Positions 46,803 through 58,496 of a stretch of 64,000 nucleotides of DNA are shown one piece after another. Every line of letters starts with the position of its first letter. The stretch's first letter is position 1. The stretch lies in assembly GCA_963556255.1 (NCBI GenBank), contig OY744610.1, positions 9,509,777 to 9,573,776 on the forward strand, read 5' to 3'. The stretch comes from Allolobophora icterica. Its lineage: Eukaryota; Annelida; Clitellata; Crassiclitellata; Lumbricidae. The notes below the pieces were generated by a model. It was not told where the DNA came from and did not search any database. It saw only the letters and a list, made by a program, of their open reading frames with translations. Both the position numbers and the translations under genes were made by a program.

Positions 46803-47010
46803 CAATGCCATCTAGAGCTCTGTGAAGTTCATTTCGGAAGAAGTTGGTCGTAAGGATGCTGCTCCATTGCGAACAGACAGTTCTAAGTCTGCTTATCACA
46901 AGATCAGCCTTTTCCTTCCACACACTTTTGGCCAGCTTCATACCCGTCACTTCCATAGCTACGGCTTTAACGAGGATGCACTCAAGCATCTCGATCGGGA
47001 GATCATGCAG
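46803..47010 (-). CDS. F-box exon of the F-box/beta-propeller gene
   Basis: 208-bp minus-strand exon from a tatctatag acceptor (phase 0) to a GTTAGT donor, ending in phase 1. It reads LHDLPIEMLECILVKAVAME, then ADLVISRLRTVCSQWSSILT and TNFFRNELHRALDGI. 'LPxExLxxIL...lrxVCxxWxxiLxxxfFRxeL' is the F-box, which in SCF ubiquitin ligases binds Skp1 while a C-terminal propeller binds substrate. Splicing to 45935 keeps frame (GGC ATT G|CT CAG GAG). The intron (46802-45936) has no repeat worth noting. The 64-codon plus-strand frame is a shadow. An upstream exon with the start codon is still needed. Confidence 0.65.
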
Positions 47011-47964
47011 CTATAGATAACGTTTATATACATCATAATCTTTAGAACGCGTCAATGGAAAGAAAATTTAGCCGAGGAATTCAAATAAAAGGTCAAGATC
47101 AAATAAAAATATAAGGAACTGGACGCAATGTTGTTATACCTGTGTTTTCGGTTTAATATTGTTTGGTATTAATAAAAAGCATAACATTTCCTCTTTTTTC
47201 TTCTGATATTTAAGTTCTTATTAATATTTTTCAATAATTTCTTTTCAAACCAATTTTGATAAAATTCCTTCGAAATCTGTTCTTGGCTGCTACAAGATGC
47301 AAGAGTTAGCGAGAATGCAGATTTCGTTCAGCGATTACACGGCAGTAGGCCTAATTAATTGGCAGTTAAGGAATATAACGAGGAGTCACTAAATTCCCGC
47401 ATTAATCAGTTATCCCTAGAATGAAGCTCAATTTGGCTTAAAACCAGTGATGGACATTTAGACATTTAGTCAATTTGGTCTTTTCGTGTAAAATTTGAGA
47501 ACCATTAATTGTTAATAGGGCTATATGACTAAAATTAAAGCATGGAACTTGTTTGTCTAAAAACTACACTGCAACAATAATTCAAAAAATATTCAAACAA
47601 GAATTGTGATTTGCATTTAGCTTACCGTTGTGCCGCTAAATGAGGCGAGTTTTGCACGTTTAGCACTCTCTACTTGTTGGAATGCTGCTATAAAAGAAAA
47701 GCATACAATAATGCCCCGTTACAGTTATCGTAAATACATTTTTAATATACTTATTAATATAATATACTCTAGTATAGCCATGCAAAGCGTTGGTAGTCTC
47801 GTGTTTTGATGCGTACGTTACTGATTCTGAATAAATAAAGGCTTTAGCTAAGGTTTGGTTTGCATGGTTGATAGCATACCGAGAGTTCATGTTATGAAAC
47901 TGATTCGAACTTTCAACGAACAATAAACTTTAGAGCATATTATTAAAGACTTCTTTGCATTAAC

Positions 47965-48041
47965 TTGCCATCTGAGTCCTCAGTCGTTTGCTCGTCATTA
48001 CTGGATTCAGCTGATGTTCGTTTCCTTGACATGACGTACAT
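47965..48041 (-). CDS. Possible N-terminal exon (low confidence)
   Basis: Minus-strand ATG followed by YVMSRKRTSAESSNDEQTTE and DSDG to a possible GTTAAT donor. A hydrophilic Ser/Glu-rich N-terminus would suit the F-box gene, but the phase (2) does not join directly to the F-box exon (phase 0), so at least one further exon would be required. Confidence 0.25.
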
Positions 48042-48439
48042 GTATGGGATGCGCAAGAAATCTGCAAAGAAACAAATGTCGCCTCAACGTCAATTATATT
48101 GCAAGAAACACCAAACGATGTCCGAAAAAATCGAACGAGAATAACAAAATTGAATTAGATTGCAAAAGTCAACCGCCTAAGTCAAAGGTTTTAAACTAAT
48201 TACAGCAAATAAACTCACTAAAGATTTTATTCATATTGAAGTTTATTTCGATGCGAAACGAATAATGGCGTCTTTAACCCATATAATTAATTATTATGAC
48301 GTCACACAATTGTTAATTAATAATGTTATCATTGATATATTGATAGCAGTTTTTAAATATTATGACATAATATATAAATGTTATCATAAAAAAATAGTTC
48401 GTAAATAGTATCATGACTGTTCATTCATACTTTCATTCA

Positions 48440-48600
48440 TTCTGGAAATTTATATAGCGGCTCTTCACAGACCTAGTCAGAGGCGCTCCAAGCCCAGCCA
48501 CGGCTAAAGAGATAGGACTTGAGGTACCGTAAGAAACCAGGTGAATTATTCCGGGGAAGCAGCATTAGGGGATTGGAAGACCGATAGAAAAAGATACGGA
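48440..48600 (-). mobile_element. Non-LTR retrotransposon 3' tail
   Basis: 'aatttatatagcggctcttcacagacc' type end, then the 'cagaggcgctccaagcccag' segment seen in the tails at 51255 and 49605. 5'-truncated. Confidence 0.55.
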
Positions 48601-49149
48601 GAAGGGAAAGGAGAGGAAAGAAATACTTAGTGAAAGAAAAGATAGACAGACCGATATAGAAAGAGAGACATACGGAGTCATATTTAGTCCCAAACCTGAA
48701 ATTAACAAAGCAGAGATAATCAGAATCTTAATTAATTCACTTTTTGAAATGCGATACATATTAATTCTGAGGTAACCGATTCAAAGGTGTCTAAGTTAAG
48801 CTTAATATTATACGTTGAAGTAAATTTTTACGACATCTATCGGTTAGCAAGGCCTTTGACGTCGAACCTAGCTTATTTACAATGATATCAGAGTTTGGAA
48901 AAGATAAAACTTACAAACACCTAGCGGCAGAAAAGCAATGTAAACAGCAATGGATTATTGTATATGTCATCACTGGCGTAAATGTTTCCAAAATATGGGG
49001 GAGTTATTTTTTCTTAACTTGTTGCATTGGGTGTGCAGTCCATCTCAGTTATTGGAGGCACGTGCCCCAGCTGCCCCTCCAGAGTCTACACCTATGTGTG
49101 TCATAGTTTTATATTCATTTTGAGTAAGTTACAAGATTATTATTTAATA

Positions 49150-49480
49150 TTTTGCGCCCGAGTATTTGCACGATTACTGCATCGGGACGCATTCTTCCGC
49201 CTCCGGGATGCGACTCCGATCGCTCGAGAAGAGCGACCTTCGCGTAAGACGGATGAGAACCCGCTTTGGCGATCGAGCTTTCTCGGCGGCTGGCCCCAGA
49301 TGCTGGAACGGTCTTCCTCCTGCCCTGCGAGCGGCTTGACTCCTTCAAATCCGGATTCAAGACTTACTTGTTCTCTAAGGCCTACCCTGCTGTTAGTTGA
49401 CTGTGAGGCGCCCTTGTAACGGCATCGCTGTGTTACGGCGCCATATAAATTGTCACTATTATTATTATATTATTATTAAT
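49150..49480 (+). mobile_element. Non-LTR retrotransposon 3' end
   Basis: In shifting plus-strand frames: ERAFSVAGPRCWNGLP-like (around 49280-49320), then SFKSGFKTYLF (49335-49370) and the terminus 'cggcgccatataaattgtc' followed by ATTATT repeats. The typical CR1/L2 ending, reading with the plus strand. Confidence 0.7.
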
Positions 49481-49604
49481 TCGAACGATGACGTTTAACT
49501 GGTTAGTAGAAGCCGTGTCACAACAAAGATAATTAGCGTCTGATCACAGTATGGAAATATATAAATATAGGATTAACCAATCAATCAATCAGTCAATCAA
49601 TCAA

Positions 49605-49765
49605 CTAAGCATTTACATAGCACCCTTTCAAGGCAACTATTCAGAGGCTATCCCAACCCATGGCGAAAGAGAACAGTCTTTAGAGCAGAGTCGCGTAGAA
49701 GAGACCGCAACTCAGGAGGAATCCCCCTCCCCATGGTTGGTCCAACCACGAAGAAAGAGCGCTGT
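49605..49765 (-). mobile_element. Non-LTR retrotransposon 3' end
   Basis: 'catttacatagcaccctttc' and 'attcagaggctatcccaacc' then an 'ggaggaatccccctccccatgg' segment, equivalent to WNxLP coding on the minus strand. Confidence 0.55.
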
Positions 49766-49789
49766 GGCACATAGGATATAAGCTTATAA

Positions 49790-50400
49790 TAATAAAATAT
49801 GTATTTTTGTATGTATATAAACCATGGAAGCCGCAAGATGTCGCTTAAATGGATAAAATTAAAACGCTCCGATTAGACACCCTTCATTAAAGATGTCGTA
49901 TTACTATAATAATCTTTAATCGCGCTCTTGAATTTAATGCTAACACGCGAAGACGCTGTAATACTAATGTTGACGGGAACGAATTTAACTAAACCACAAA
50001 ATATCGTTTAATGCGAAATATTAATCATAATTTCATTCATTAAAGTTGGAGAAAGGAGTAGGGCGACGCTAATCATCTCTGTAATGACAGCGCTCGTCAA
50101 GAAGCTGGTGCCCTGCACTTGGTTTTCAAGTGGCGGTTTAGAAGTTTGGAGATTATGATACAACACACGGTCGTTAAAGAGCAATTAACCAATCAATCGC
50201 TAACTCACCTCCACTTACTTAGAAACGATATGGGCAAGGTAGGCTTGAACGGCCTTGGCAGCCATAAGATGTCATCTTATCACAGTCATAGATGGCTATC
50301 AGATATATTATTTTGTGTCGTTAAACATTGAATACTAATGACAGTTGTAAAGTTCTGTTTTGACACCTTTAAATTTTGTCTTCGTATGTTGTAATTTCAT
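49790..50400 (+). repeat. Segmental duplication, copy 1
   Basis: Direct copy of 54155-54925: 'catggaagccgcaagatgtc', 'taatgcgaaatattaatcat', 'aaagttggagaaaggag', 'agctggtgccctgcacttgg', 'ttggcagccataagatgtc', 'aaagttctgttttgacacct' follow in the same order at both places. Contains a reversed, diverged R1. The homology resumes after the ATCC array (50890-50965 against 54950-55015). Confidence 0.75.
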
Positions 50401-50446
50401 TTTCACTGACAAAATAAGCATTGTCAAAATATGTCGTTAAACTCTG

Positions 50447-50889
50447 CATCCATCCATCCATCCATCCATCCATCCATCCATCCATCCATCCATCCATCCA
50501 TCCATCCATCCATCCATCCATCCATCCATCCATCCATCCATCCATCCATCCATCCATCCATCCATCCATCCATCCATCCATCCATCCATCCATCCATCCA
50601 TCCATCCAACCATCCATCCATCCATGCATCCATCCATCCATCCATCCATCCATCCATCCATCCATCCATCCATCCATCCATCCATCCATCCATCCATCCA
50701 TCCATCCATCCATCCATCCATCCATCCATCCATCCATCCATCCATCCATCCATCCATCCATCCATCCATCCATCCATCCATCCATCCATCCATCCATCCA
50801 TCCATCCATCCATCCATCCATCCATCCATCCATCCATCCATCCATCCATCCATCCATCCATCCATCCATCCATCCATCCATCCATCCAG
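50447..50889. repeat. (ATCC)n microsatellite
   Basis: About 110 tetranucleotide units with two variant units near 50609 and 50626. With a 12-bp period in protein space it stays open in all frames, giving SIHP and WMDG poly-peptides, which are artefacts. It interrupts the 49790/54155 duplication. Confidence 0.98.
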
Positions 50890-51254
50890 TATATGCTATA
50901 AATTGTCGTCAACGGTCTTTGATGTGATATGACGACGTTAAACCTTGGAATAATAAATAATAATTGATTCGTTTACATTGGGTGTTTGTGGCTATCGCCC
51001 TTCGCCCTCTTTCTTTGTTGTAGATTTTGCTCATCCTTACGCTTTCTCTTGTTTAGGTAAGAGTAAGGTCGACGTCAACGGCCTTTGCTGCCACAAGATG
51101 TCGTAATAGACTGGAAAATTATACAAAGTGTGTTGCGTATAGACACCTCTAAATCGCTTCTCTACAATGCTATAAATAACTTACTTTGTTCAGTCTAACA
51201 TATTTCTTTAAAAGCAATTTGTGACTTTGTATTCATTCATTCATTCATATGGAG

Positions 51255-51600
51255 AATTTATATAGCGCCTCTTCAAGGTTATCTACTCAGAAGCACTCCC
51301 GACCCAACCCCGGCTGAAGAGTACAGTCTTGAGATTTGAATAAAATGTGGCAGAATGGGTGCTTTGGACCAAGCGAAGCGCTACAGGGAGCCCATTCCAG
51401 ATCGCAGGGCCAGCGATGGAAAAATCACGGCGCTGCCTAAGGGCGGTCCGTGAGCGGGGAACTAGAAGCTCAGCCTGCTTAGAAGAGCGCAGGGAACCAC
51501 GGCGCTGGATGTTCATTGTGGAGCGGCAATGCTCTCGCAAGTACACATAGGCCTCACCCACGAGACAGCGCCACACTAGGGCTGTGTTTGACACCTTTAA
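51255..51600 (-). mobile_element. Non-LTR retrotransposon 3' end
   Basis: Minus strand, one open frame: LRSSKQAELLVPRSRTALRQ, RRDFSIAGPAIWNGLPVALR, FYSNLKTVLFSRGWVGSASE, ending at 'tatagcgcctcttcaagg'. The RT C-terminal 'FSxAGPxxWNxLPxxLR...FxxxLKTxLF' is fully preserved, so this is one of the younger copies. Truncated upstream. Confidence 0.8.
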
Positions 51601-51849
51601 ATGTTGCCTTTCGGAATCTATAAGTATCTCGTTTTCTGTGAATTGGTTTAGAATTTTGTCAACGTCAACAGCCTCTGTTGCTATAAGATGTCGTTAAACT
51701 ATGGATCCATCCAATTGGTTTAGAATTGTCATCAACGGCCACTGATGTCATAAGACGACGTTAAACTTTGAATTAATAATAATAAGTCGCTAGTGAAATC
51801 AACTGTGAAACATTGCACTGATATTGATTAGAAGAAGTGGCTAAGTGAC

Positions 51850-52210
51850 CTTAACTATAACATTTCGGGGCCGATGCTGCATGACGTGGTGCGGATGATC
51901 ACATTAGCTCCCAGGTATACGTAGCCACGGCATGGTGGGATTCGTGGGGAGCAGGAGTGCAGTCGAGTGTAGTCTGTACTGAATCGGTTGATCCGACTAC
52001 GCTCTCCACCGGAGGAAAGTCGAACTTTCGAGCAGCTGTGTCGCAGGGTAGAAAAGAGCCTCTGCTTTTTGCCTGGACAATTTGTGCCACGTGCTCTAGG
52101 CCTACCCGCTCCTTCCTCCTGCAATGGTGATCCCCAAAAACCTTGCGCCCACGACCACACGACCGAATCGTCCCACGAGCAGACCATTTCATGCGTAGCA
52201 CTTTCTTAAT
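51850..52210. other. GC-rich block with open frames, unidentified
   Basis: Noticeably GC-rich against its AT-rich surroundings, with overlapping open frames on both strands (51855-52187 -, 51899-52201 -, 51988-52209 +). I recognise no domain. Probably part of a retroelement body. Confidence 0.3.
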
Positions 52211-52765
52211 GAGAATGTTATATCTTATTAGATGTCATGTTCTCCAAAGCGCGGTAAAGCAGTTGGAATTAGCCTAATAAAGAATGACTTCTCTTATCTT
52301 AACGACATCTTATGGCAACAAAGTATTAAATGTCATTGCCATCGCTTGAACTTTTTTCAACAGTTCTCACCGTTCCTGTGACCTAATAAATTATAGCATG
52401 AATATAAAAATTAAGTCACTTTTAATTACTTGCAATCTTCGAAGAGGTTTTCGGTGTGGACCAACGATTGAACGAAAATGCGCCTTATAATAATGTCCTA
52501 AGTTCCAAATTTAAAGGTGTCTAAACTGCGCTTAAAATAATTCGTTGCGATCGGCGTGCGCCATGGTGACTTCGAATGCTAAGCGACCTTTCGTAACAAT
52601 TCGGTGATCGCTTGCGTTGGAGATCAGCCATTTCAGGGTTTCTATGAAAACAGAAAATACACAGATACTCTAGTTGCTAAAATTCCACATTGAAAGTCAT
52701 TTCAAGTATATATAAAATATATTTGAAATAATATATGTTTATTTTATATACAAAACACGGATATA

Positions 52766-53996
52766 CCGGGTGGCCCATTAAAAACGTTCCCAAACTTTGT
52801 TAACCTGGCAATTAAACAATTTTAAAGTAAATTGAATCATAATACATCAAACTAATCATAATTCATATTTGTACAACACAGCCAAAATTTAGCGCAAAAT
52901 ACTCAACAGTTTGAGAGAAATTGTTCTTAGAACTGTATGACCCATGGTCAAAATTTTGCACAGTTGTTTTATGATGACGTTTTACGCGAACAAATGTTTA
53001 ATTGATCCTCCGTCTTCTCTTGTAACGACCCTTAAACGCTGTTTCCACTGTCCTATTGACTTCTGTATTTGTGTCTCGTCTAATAGAGACCATTTTGCTT
53101 AATGACCTGCTTAAGTTCGTCAATATTTAGAGAAACGACTAGTCTCATGATAAAGTCTTTCTGGCGCAACTGAAGACTTTCGTTCATTGCTAGAGCCGTA
53201 AACGCGGCTATTCTGTCTGTTAAGAGGTATTTCCAGTGTGAAATCCTTCTCATCTGTCGACTATGTTCTTAATATCAGATTTTGAAAATCGAGTATACAG
53301 CGCACGACATCTAACATTGCGTTTATTTTTAACGTCAGTTGTCAATCTTGTTGTTGGCATTCGTTTGTATGCCTTCAACTGCTTCTTAGAAAAAATTCTT
53401 TGTACGGTACTGAGCTACGTGAAATGTTCAGAGTGCTGGCCATTTTGCGTTGAGATTGATGTGTGCCAGGTGCATTTTCCTGCGATTGACACAACTGCTC
53501 TACACTCTCAGCATTTTCAACAGTCGTTGCAGTTGTTGGACGACCACTTCCAGGCTTGCGGGCAACGCTACCAGTTTCAATAAGCTTATTAATGACTTGG
53601 TTTATGCTTTGTCTTGACCAGTTTTTACGCGGATATTCCTGAACGATTCGCTTGCCTCGCCAACCCTTCTCCTCAAATGATATCTTAATAACAGCGAGAT
53701 CATCATTTGAAAACACCATGTTTCAATGTTTACTACTTCGAGGACTAGTTTAATCAAGATACTCTCGTTACTTCGCGGCGAAATAAATGACGTAGTTTTG
53801 TGCAAAATTTGTAAACAGGTATGCCGTCATAACCTTGCCGCAGGGTGTGACATAATAAACGTACTCTCTTGAAATGTGACATTTGTGCACAGAAATAATT
53901 GCTTAACATTTTGGTATAAATTAAAATTTGATATTTCTGAAATTAGATCTTTGCCAGGTTAACAAAGTTTGGGAACGTTTTTAATGGGCCACCCGG
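52766..53996 (-). mobile_element. Tc1/mariner element with perfect 46-bp inverted ends
   Basis: Ends start CCGGGTGGCCCATTAAAAAC; the 46-bp termini (52766-52811 and 53951-53996) read as exact reverse complements, flanked by TA (52764-52765 and 53997-53998). Perfect ends suggest a recent insertion even though the transposase inside is defective. Confidence 0.92.
52982..53719 (-). pseudogene. Mariner-family transposase, internally deleted
   Basis: Minus-strand ATG at 53719 opens 114 codons: MVFSNDDLAVIKISFEEKGW, SRQSINQVINKLIETGSVAR, KPGSGRPTTATTVENAESVE (paired HTH DNA-binding region). After a frameshift near 53400, STDEKDFTLEIPLNRQNSRV (first catalytic Asp) and ERLYHETSRFSKY are readable. The frame then jumps to AKWSLLDETQIQKSIGQWKQ, RLRVVTREDGG and a stop at 52982, which is the C-terminus of the family. 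The section with the second and third catalytic Asp is gone, so the element needs an active relative to move. Confidence 0.8.
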
Positions 53997-54154
53997 TATA
54001 ATAATAAAATATTGTAATGTATGAAAATTTAGGACTAAACATATACTAGACGGATTTATTTAGGTTAATAAGACGAATGGCCCACCGCACTCTTTGAGAT
54101 AGATGTTTGCTAAATTCCACAAAGGAAACCATTTCATACATATATGAATTATTG

Positions 54155-54925
54155 TATTAAAAATGATATATTTTTATACATATAAAGCATGGAAGCTACA
54201 AGATGTCGTTTAACGATGGATATTAACACATAAAATTACAACGTTCCGATTAGACATCTTTAATTAAGAGCCTCATATTACTATAATAATTGTCAGTGTC
54301 TTTGCATTTCTAAGCTATTTTCTCGAAAGTGACCCGTGCTAAACTGCTAATGTAAAAGGCGTTGAATTTGACGAAACCACAAAATGCCGTTAAATGCGAA
54401 ATATTAATTATAATCTTATTAATTAAAGTTGGAGAAAGGAGGAGGACGACGCTTGTCATCTTTCTTATGACAGCACTCGTGAATAAGCTGGTGCCCTACG
54501 CTTGGCTTTCGAGTGGCGCTTTAGAAGTTTGACGATTTCGATTACGACGATTACGATACGTGTCGTTAACAACAACTAACCAACCAATCGCTGGCTCATC
54601 TCTTTGTAGTTGCAAACGGTGCATGCAAGGTAGGAGTTAACGGTCTTGGCAGCCATAAGATGTCGTTTAACACTGGGAATTATAACTATGCTTATCCTTC
54701 TTACCTGTTGTGGCCTGACGAATTATCGACTTCTCCACGCTTTTTCGTGTATGGCAGTTGCTGCAAAATATAGTTTTATTTGCAAAATATAGCATCTTAT
54801 CACAATACACGTATCATAGACGTTATCAGCTGTATTATTTTATCTCGCTAAAATATAAATACTAATGACATTGCAAAGTTCTGTTTGACACCTTTAAATG
54901 GTGTCTTTCGGACGCGATGAATTCA
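54155..54925 (+). repeat. Segmental duplication, copy 2
   Basis: Direct copy of 49790-50400, with an extra ~150 bp near 54690-54830. Copies lie 4.4 kb apart on the same strand; the younger mariner element sits between them. Confidence 0.75.
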
Positions 54926-55229
54926 TTTTGACTGCACTCTATTTGTTTTAATTATCGTCGACGGCGTTTGATGTCATATAATTATGTCGACGTTAAACCT
55001 TAGAATTAATAATATAAGCGAACAGAAATTTCATTTTAAATGTGACCGTTTGCATGTCACGCTCCTCTCACTGGCTACTTCAACTAATGAATATTATTGA
55101 CCAATGACGTCACTTTTTAAAAATGGCGACCTTCCGACCGACCTTCGTTTCACACTTTATTCAAAGTAAGTTTCAACATAGCATAAACGGCTGCTCTTTT
55201 AAACTAACGGCTTCAAACGAGCTTCTACT

Positions 55230-55480
55230 AATTTACTTAGGGGGCGAACAGGCTGAAATGAACGAACGAAAAAGCATTTTTAAAATGTGTTCAACCGTCT
55301 TAGGACGGGCAAAAATCTTGCTGCCTTTTCGCCAGCTGTCGCCGTGCATGCGGGAACGATATTATTAATTTATGTAGGTGGCTAACAGGCTGAAGCAAAA
55401 GAACGAAAATACATTTCGAAATTGTTCTTAGCCATCTTAGTACGGGCAAACATCTAGCAATAAATACTTGATCCCGTTCA
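55230..55480 (+). repeat. Imperfect tandem duplication
   Basis: 'aacaggctgaaatgaacgaacg...tcttaggacgggcaaaaatct' (55248-55319) is echoed as 'aacaggctgaagcaaaagaacg...tcttagtacgggcaaacatct' (55385-55453). The 81-codon frame at 55123 has no other support. Confidence 0.6.
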
Positions 55481-55499
55481 AAATGGGTGTTTGTCGTTA

Positions 55500-57630
55500 A
55501 AGACTAGAAACTCATCTAACGTTCGTTGCTGTATTAGACACCTTTAAATCGTGCCTGAGCAATAATATAAATTAGTTATTTTCGTCTACTCGGTACCTCG
55601 CTTATTCCGCTCTTTTGTGTTGTGCTGGGTTAATTGTGTTGCCCAAGGGTGTAATTTTCTTCTAAGTCGTGATATATCAACCTAACTCCGCCACTGTCCT
55701 ACAAGTGGCAGCGTCATCCCAAAAATCGTTTTCGTTCAATCGCTAGCTCATATTTACACGTGCACAAAATATACAGGCATGGTCGGATTTCAATGGCCTT
55801 GGTAGTCATAAGATGTTGTTCAAACGTAACATAAAGTATTATTGTTATTTCCAAAGTTTAACGAGATCTTATAATTATCTGCAACGACAGTTAAAATTCT
55901 CATAGATAAGAATTGTATTTTTCAGTTTAGTTTATGAGAGTTTATTCTACAATTTTACTAATATGCAGTAATCGCAAACTCCAAATTTCTAAACCGCTAA
56001 TCGAATGTTAAGCGCAGGGCACCAGCTTATTAACGAGAGCTACGTCGTGTCAGAAGGGTTGTACAAAGACGTGAAGGGAAGACACGGGATCTAGTAATTA
56101 CTTTTACATAGCGTTCGGTTAATTCCGGTCCAAAGTTGTGTTATTTGACGATCGAATAAATTGGATGCCACTCGGGATTGAAACTGAAAAGCAGATCGAT
56201 GGGCTATTACAAAACTTAATAGATGGTCACCTTGACCGACAGACCTAGATTAACATATATTAACTCTATAACGATGAGAAAATACTAAAAGTGAATGGCA
56301 GAGGATTTTCAAAGAAATTTCCACTGGTGTGGATATTTTGAAAAAGAACATTTTTTACGGGTAATTTTAAGTCAAAACGCACTGAATCAATGAAGCGTGT
56401 AAAAAGAACATTTTTATATATTTGATTTATCGAAATGAAACAAATTATCAAAATGAAACACAATTTTAACATTTGTAATTTTGCAGAGAATTATTTGAAG
56501 TCCAACGAGAAGCATTGCACAACTGCACACAAGAACAAGCAAATATAGAATAGCACTGATTACTGAAACAAGATAAATGTTAAAGAAACTAGAAAAATTA
56601 CTCATTATTAATGAGGATTTCAACATCAAGCCTCAAGGTCATAACAAAATTAAATAATTTAATCATGTCATAGGCCTAATTGGTGTCAAAAAGGGAAAAA
56701 TTCACTGGTGAGGATAAGGGTAATAGGATAAGATGGTTGGGGAATTTCCCCACCAGTTATCATGTCAAAAATCCTCTGGTGACTGGAAAACCAATGCAGT
56801 TCGTCATTAAAAAGCTAATAGATTTTATGCCGTTTCAAAATCAACTTAAAGATTTATAACTTCCAATTGCTAACCCGTGGTCGAAACGGTGAGATCTTCG
56901 TCTCTCTAAAAGAACGGTATGTTATGCTGAAGGTATGGTGAGAATTCGATAATATTCTCACAAATTGGCTTCAAATGTCCTTCATTCGGGGTCTTTGCTT
57001 TTGGGACTGTTATCCCACTATTATGGTTGCACGGTCAATTAGTTTCCAGTTTTAAAGGACACTTGCGGCTGCCAGGACCATTGGCGTCGACCTTATATTA
57101 TATTCCTGATAAACACTAGAAAGGTTTTGTATATCATAAGACGGTATCTTGTGGTATCAAAGGCCGCTGCAAAGAGAATGAAGAAATTGTGTACAGTTTC
57201 ACTGTTAGTTAATGTTGCTAATGCCCTGAAGTGAACGATTGGGAAGCGTTGCAGTAATTAATATTTATTGAAGTAAGATATTTATAACGTCTGAAAATAT
57301 CATTTGAAGGTGTTCAAGGAGAGCCTAACAATTTATCCACTATACTGTGTTTAACGACATCTTGTGGTTGTGGTTGACGTCGACCTCGTACGTGATTACT
57401 AAAAAGAGCAGAACATTAACTGAATGGCAATTGAACATTTACATAGCGCCGCTCAGAGTAAAACAAATCCAATCCACTCTCTGCGTTAGCCGATACTATG
57501 ACGCTAAATGTAATTTAGAACTAGTCTATTACATCGCAATTGAAATTTAGAGATTTCTAAAGCAGCTAGAAGCTACATTTCAAAACAACATTTCAAAAGA
57601 ACGTTGCTGTATTGGACACCTTTAAATCGG
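55500..57630. other. No gene seen; repeat patchwork
   Basis: Scattered copies of the 'gacacctttaaa' and 'cataagatgtcgtt' words (for example 55540, 55815, 57350) in AT-rich DNA. The frames at 56266-56629 (-) are AT-driven. A tail-like 'catttacatagcgccgctc' occurs at 57438. Confidence 0.5.
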
Positions 57631-57637
57631 TTCTTTA

Positions 57638-58149
57638 CAAAGCTAGAAATAACTTTTTTCGCTTTATCGTTAGTCGCTCTCCACTAACTGGGTTACGGTA
57701 GGTGAGCTCGCCGTCAATGGCCTTGGCGGCCGTAAGCTGTCGCCTAAAATTGAAAAATAATAAGTGCGCTGCCGCATTATACACCTTTAAATTGTTTCTT
57801 TTTGGCTGTAATATGCCCTAATAATATAATTATGCCGACGTCAACGAAGAGCTGTAACATTGTAACATGCGAAACTAATTTCTGTCGACGTCAACAAAGC
57901 TAGAAATAACTTTTTTCGCTTTATCGTTAGTCGCTCTCCACTAACTGGGTTACGGTAGGTGAGCTCGCCGTCAATGGCCTTGGCGGCCGTAAGCTGTCGC
58001 CTAAAATTGAAAAATAATAAGTGCGCTGCCGCATTATACACCTTTAAATTGTTTCTTTTTGGCTGTAATATGCCCTAATAATATATGCCGACGTCAACGA
58101 AGAGCTGTAACATTATAACATGCGAAACTAATTTCTGTCGACGTCAACA
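57638..58149 (+). repeat. 257-bp tandem duplication
   Basis: 57638-57894 is repeated at 57895-58149 almost without change (a 3-base gap at 'aatatgcc/aataatatgcc' and a few substitutions). Includes one copy each of the 'ggccgtaagctgtcgcc' and 'acacctttaaattg' words. Confidence 0.9.
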
Positions 58150-58496
58150 GCCTTTGCTGCCATAAGATGTCGTTAAACTCTGGATCCATCCTTCGCTTTG
58201 CCAATAAAAGACAGATGCTTGCTAAGGAATATAACTACGAAACCCCGATGTCAGTGGCCTTGATACTGATATCCATAAGATCTTGCTAAGCACAGGGAAC
58301 TAGTGGTATGGTACGGTGTATGCGCGGCGCAAATCCTCAGGGTATCATGGACTGCGAGGAAAACAAACGAGTCGTGTTGGAGACTGCCGCAGTAGAGTGG
58401 AAAGGATTGATCAAGCGGAGGAAGCTTTCTTATTTCGGGCACAATTTATGCTGCGGAAGAGTTATATATATATAATTATATGGCTGACAGGACCGT

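Noticed and set aside
46822..47016. 64-codon plus-strand frame
   Set aside because: Antisense of the F-box exon, whose splice sites and phase match the propeller exon on the minus strand.
50369..50932. Six overlapping frames of 100-170 codons with WMDG or SIHP repeats
   Set aside because: The ATCC repeat contains no stop in any frame; repeat-driven, and flanked by non-coding DNA.
51855..52209. Three overlapping GC-rich open frames as a possible gene
   Set aside because: No domain, no start or splice context; probably part of a retroelement body, kept only as an unidentified block.
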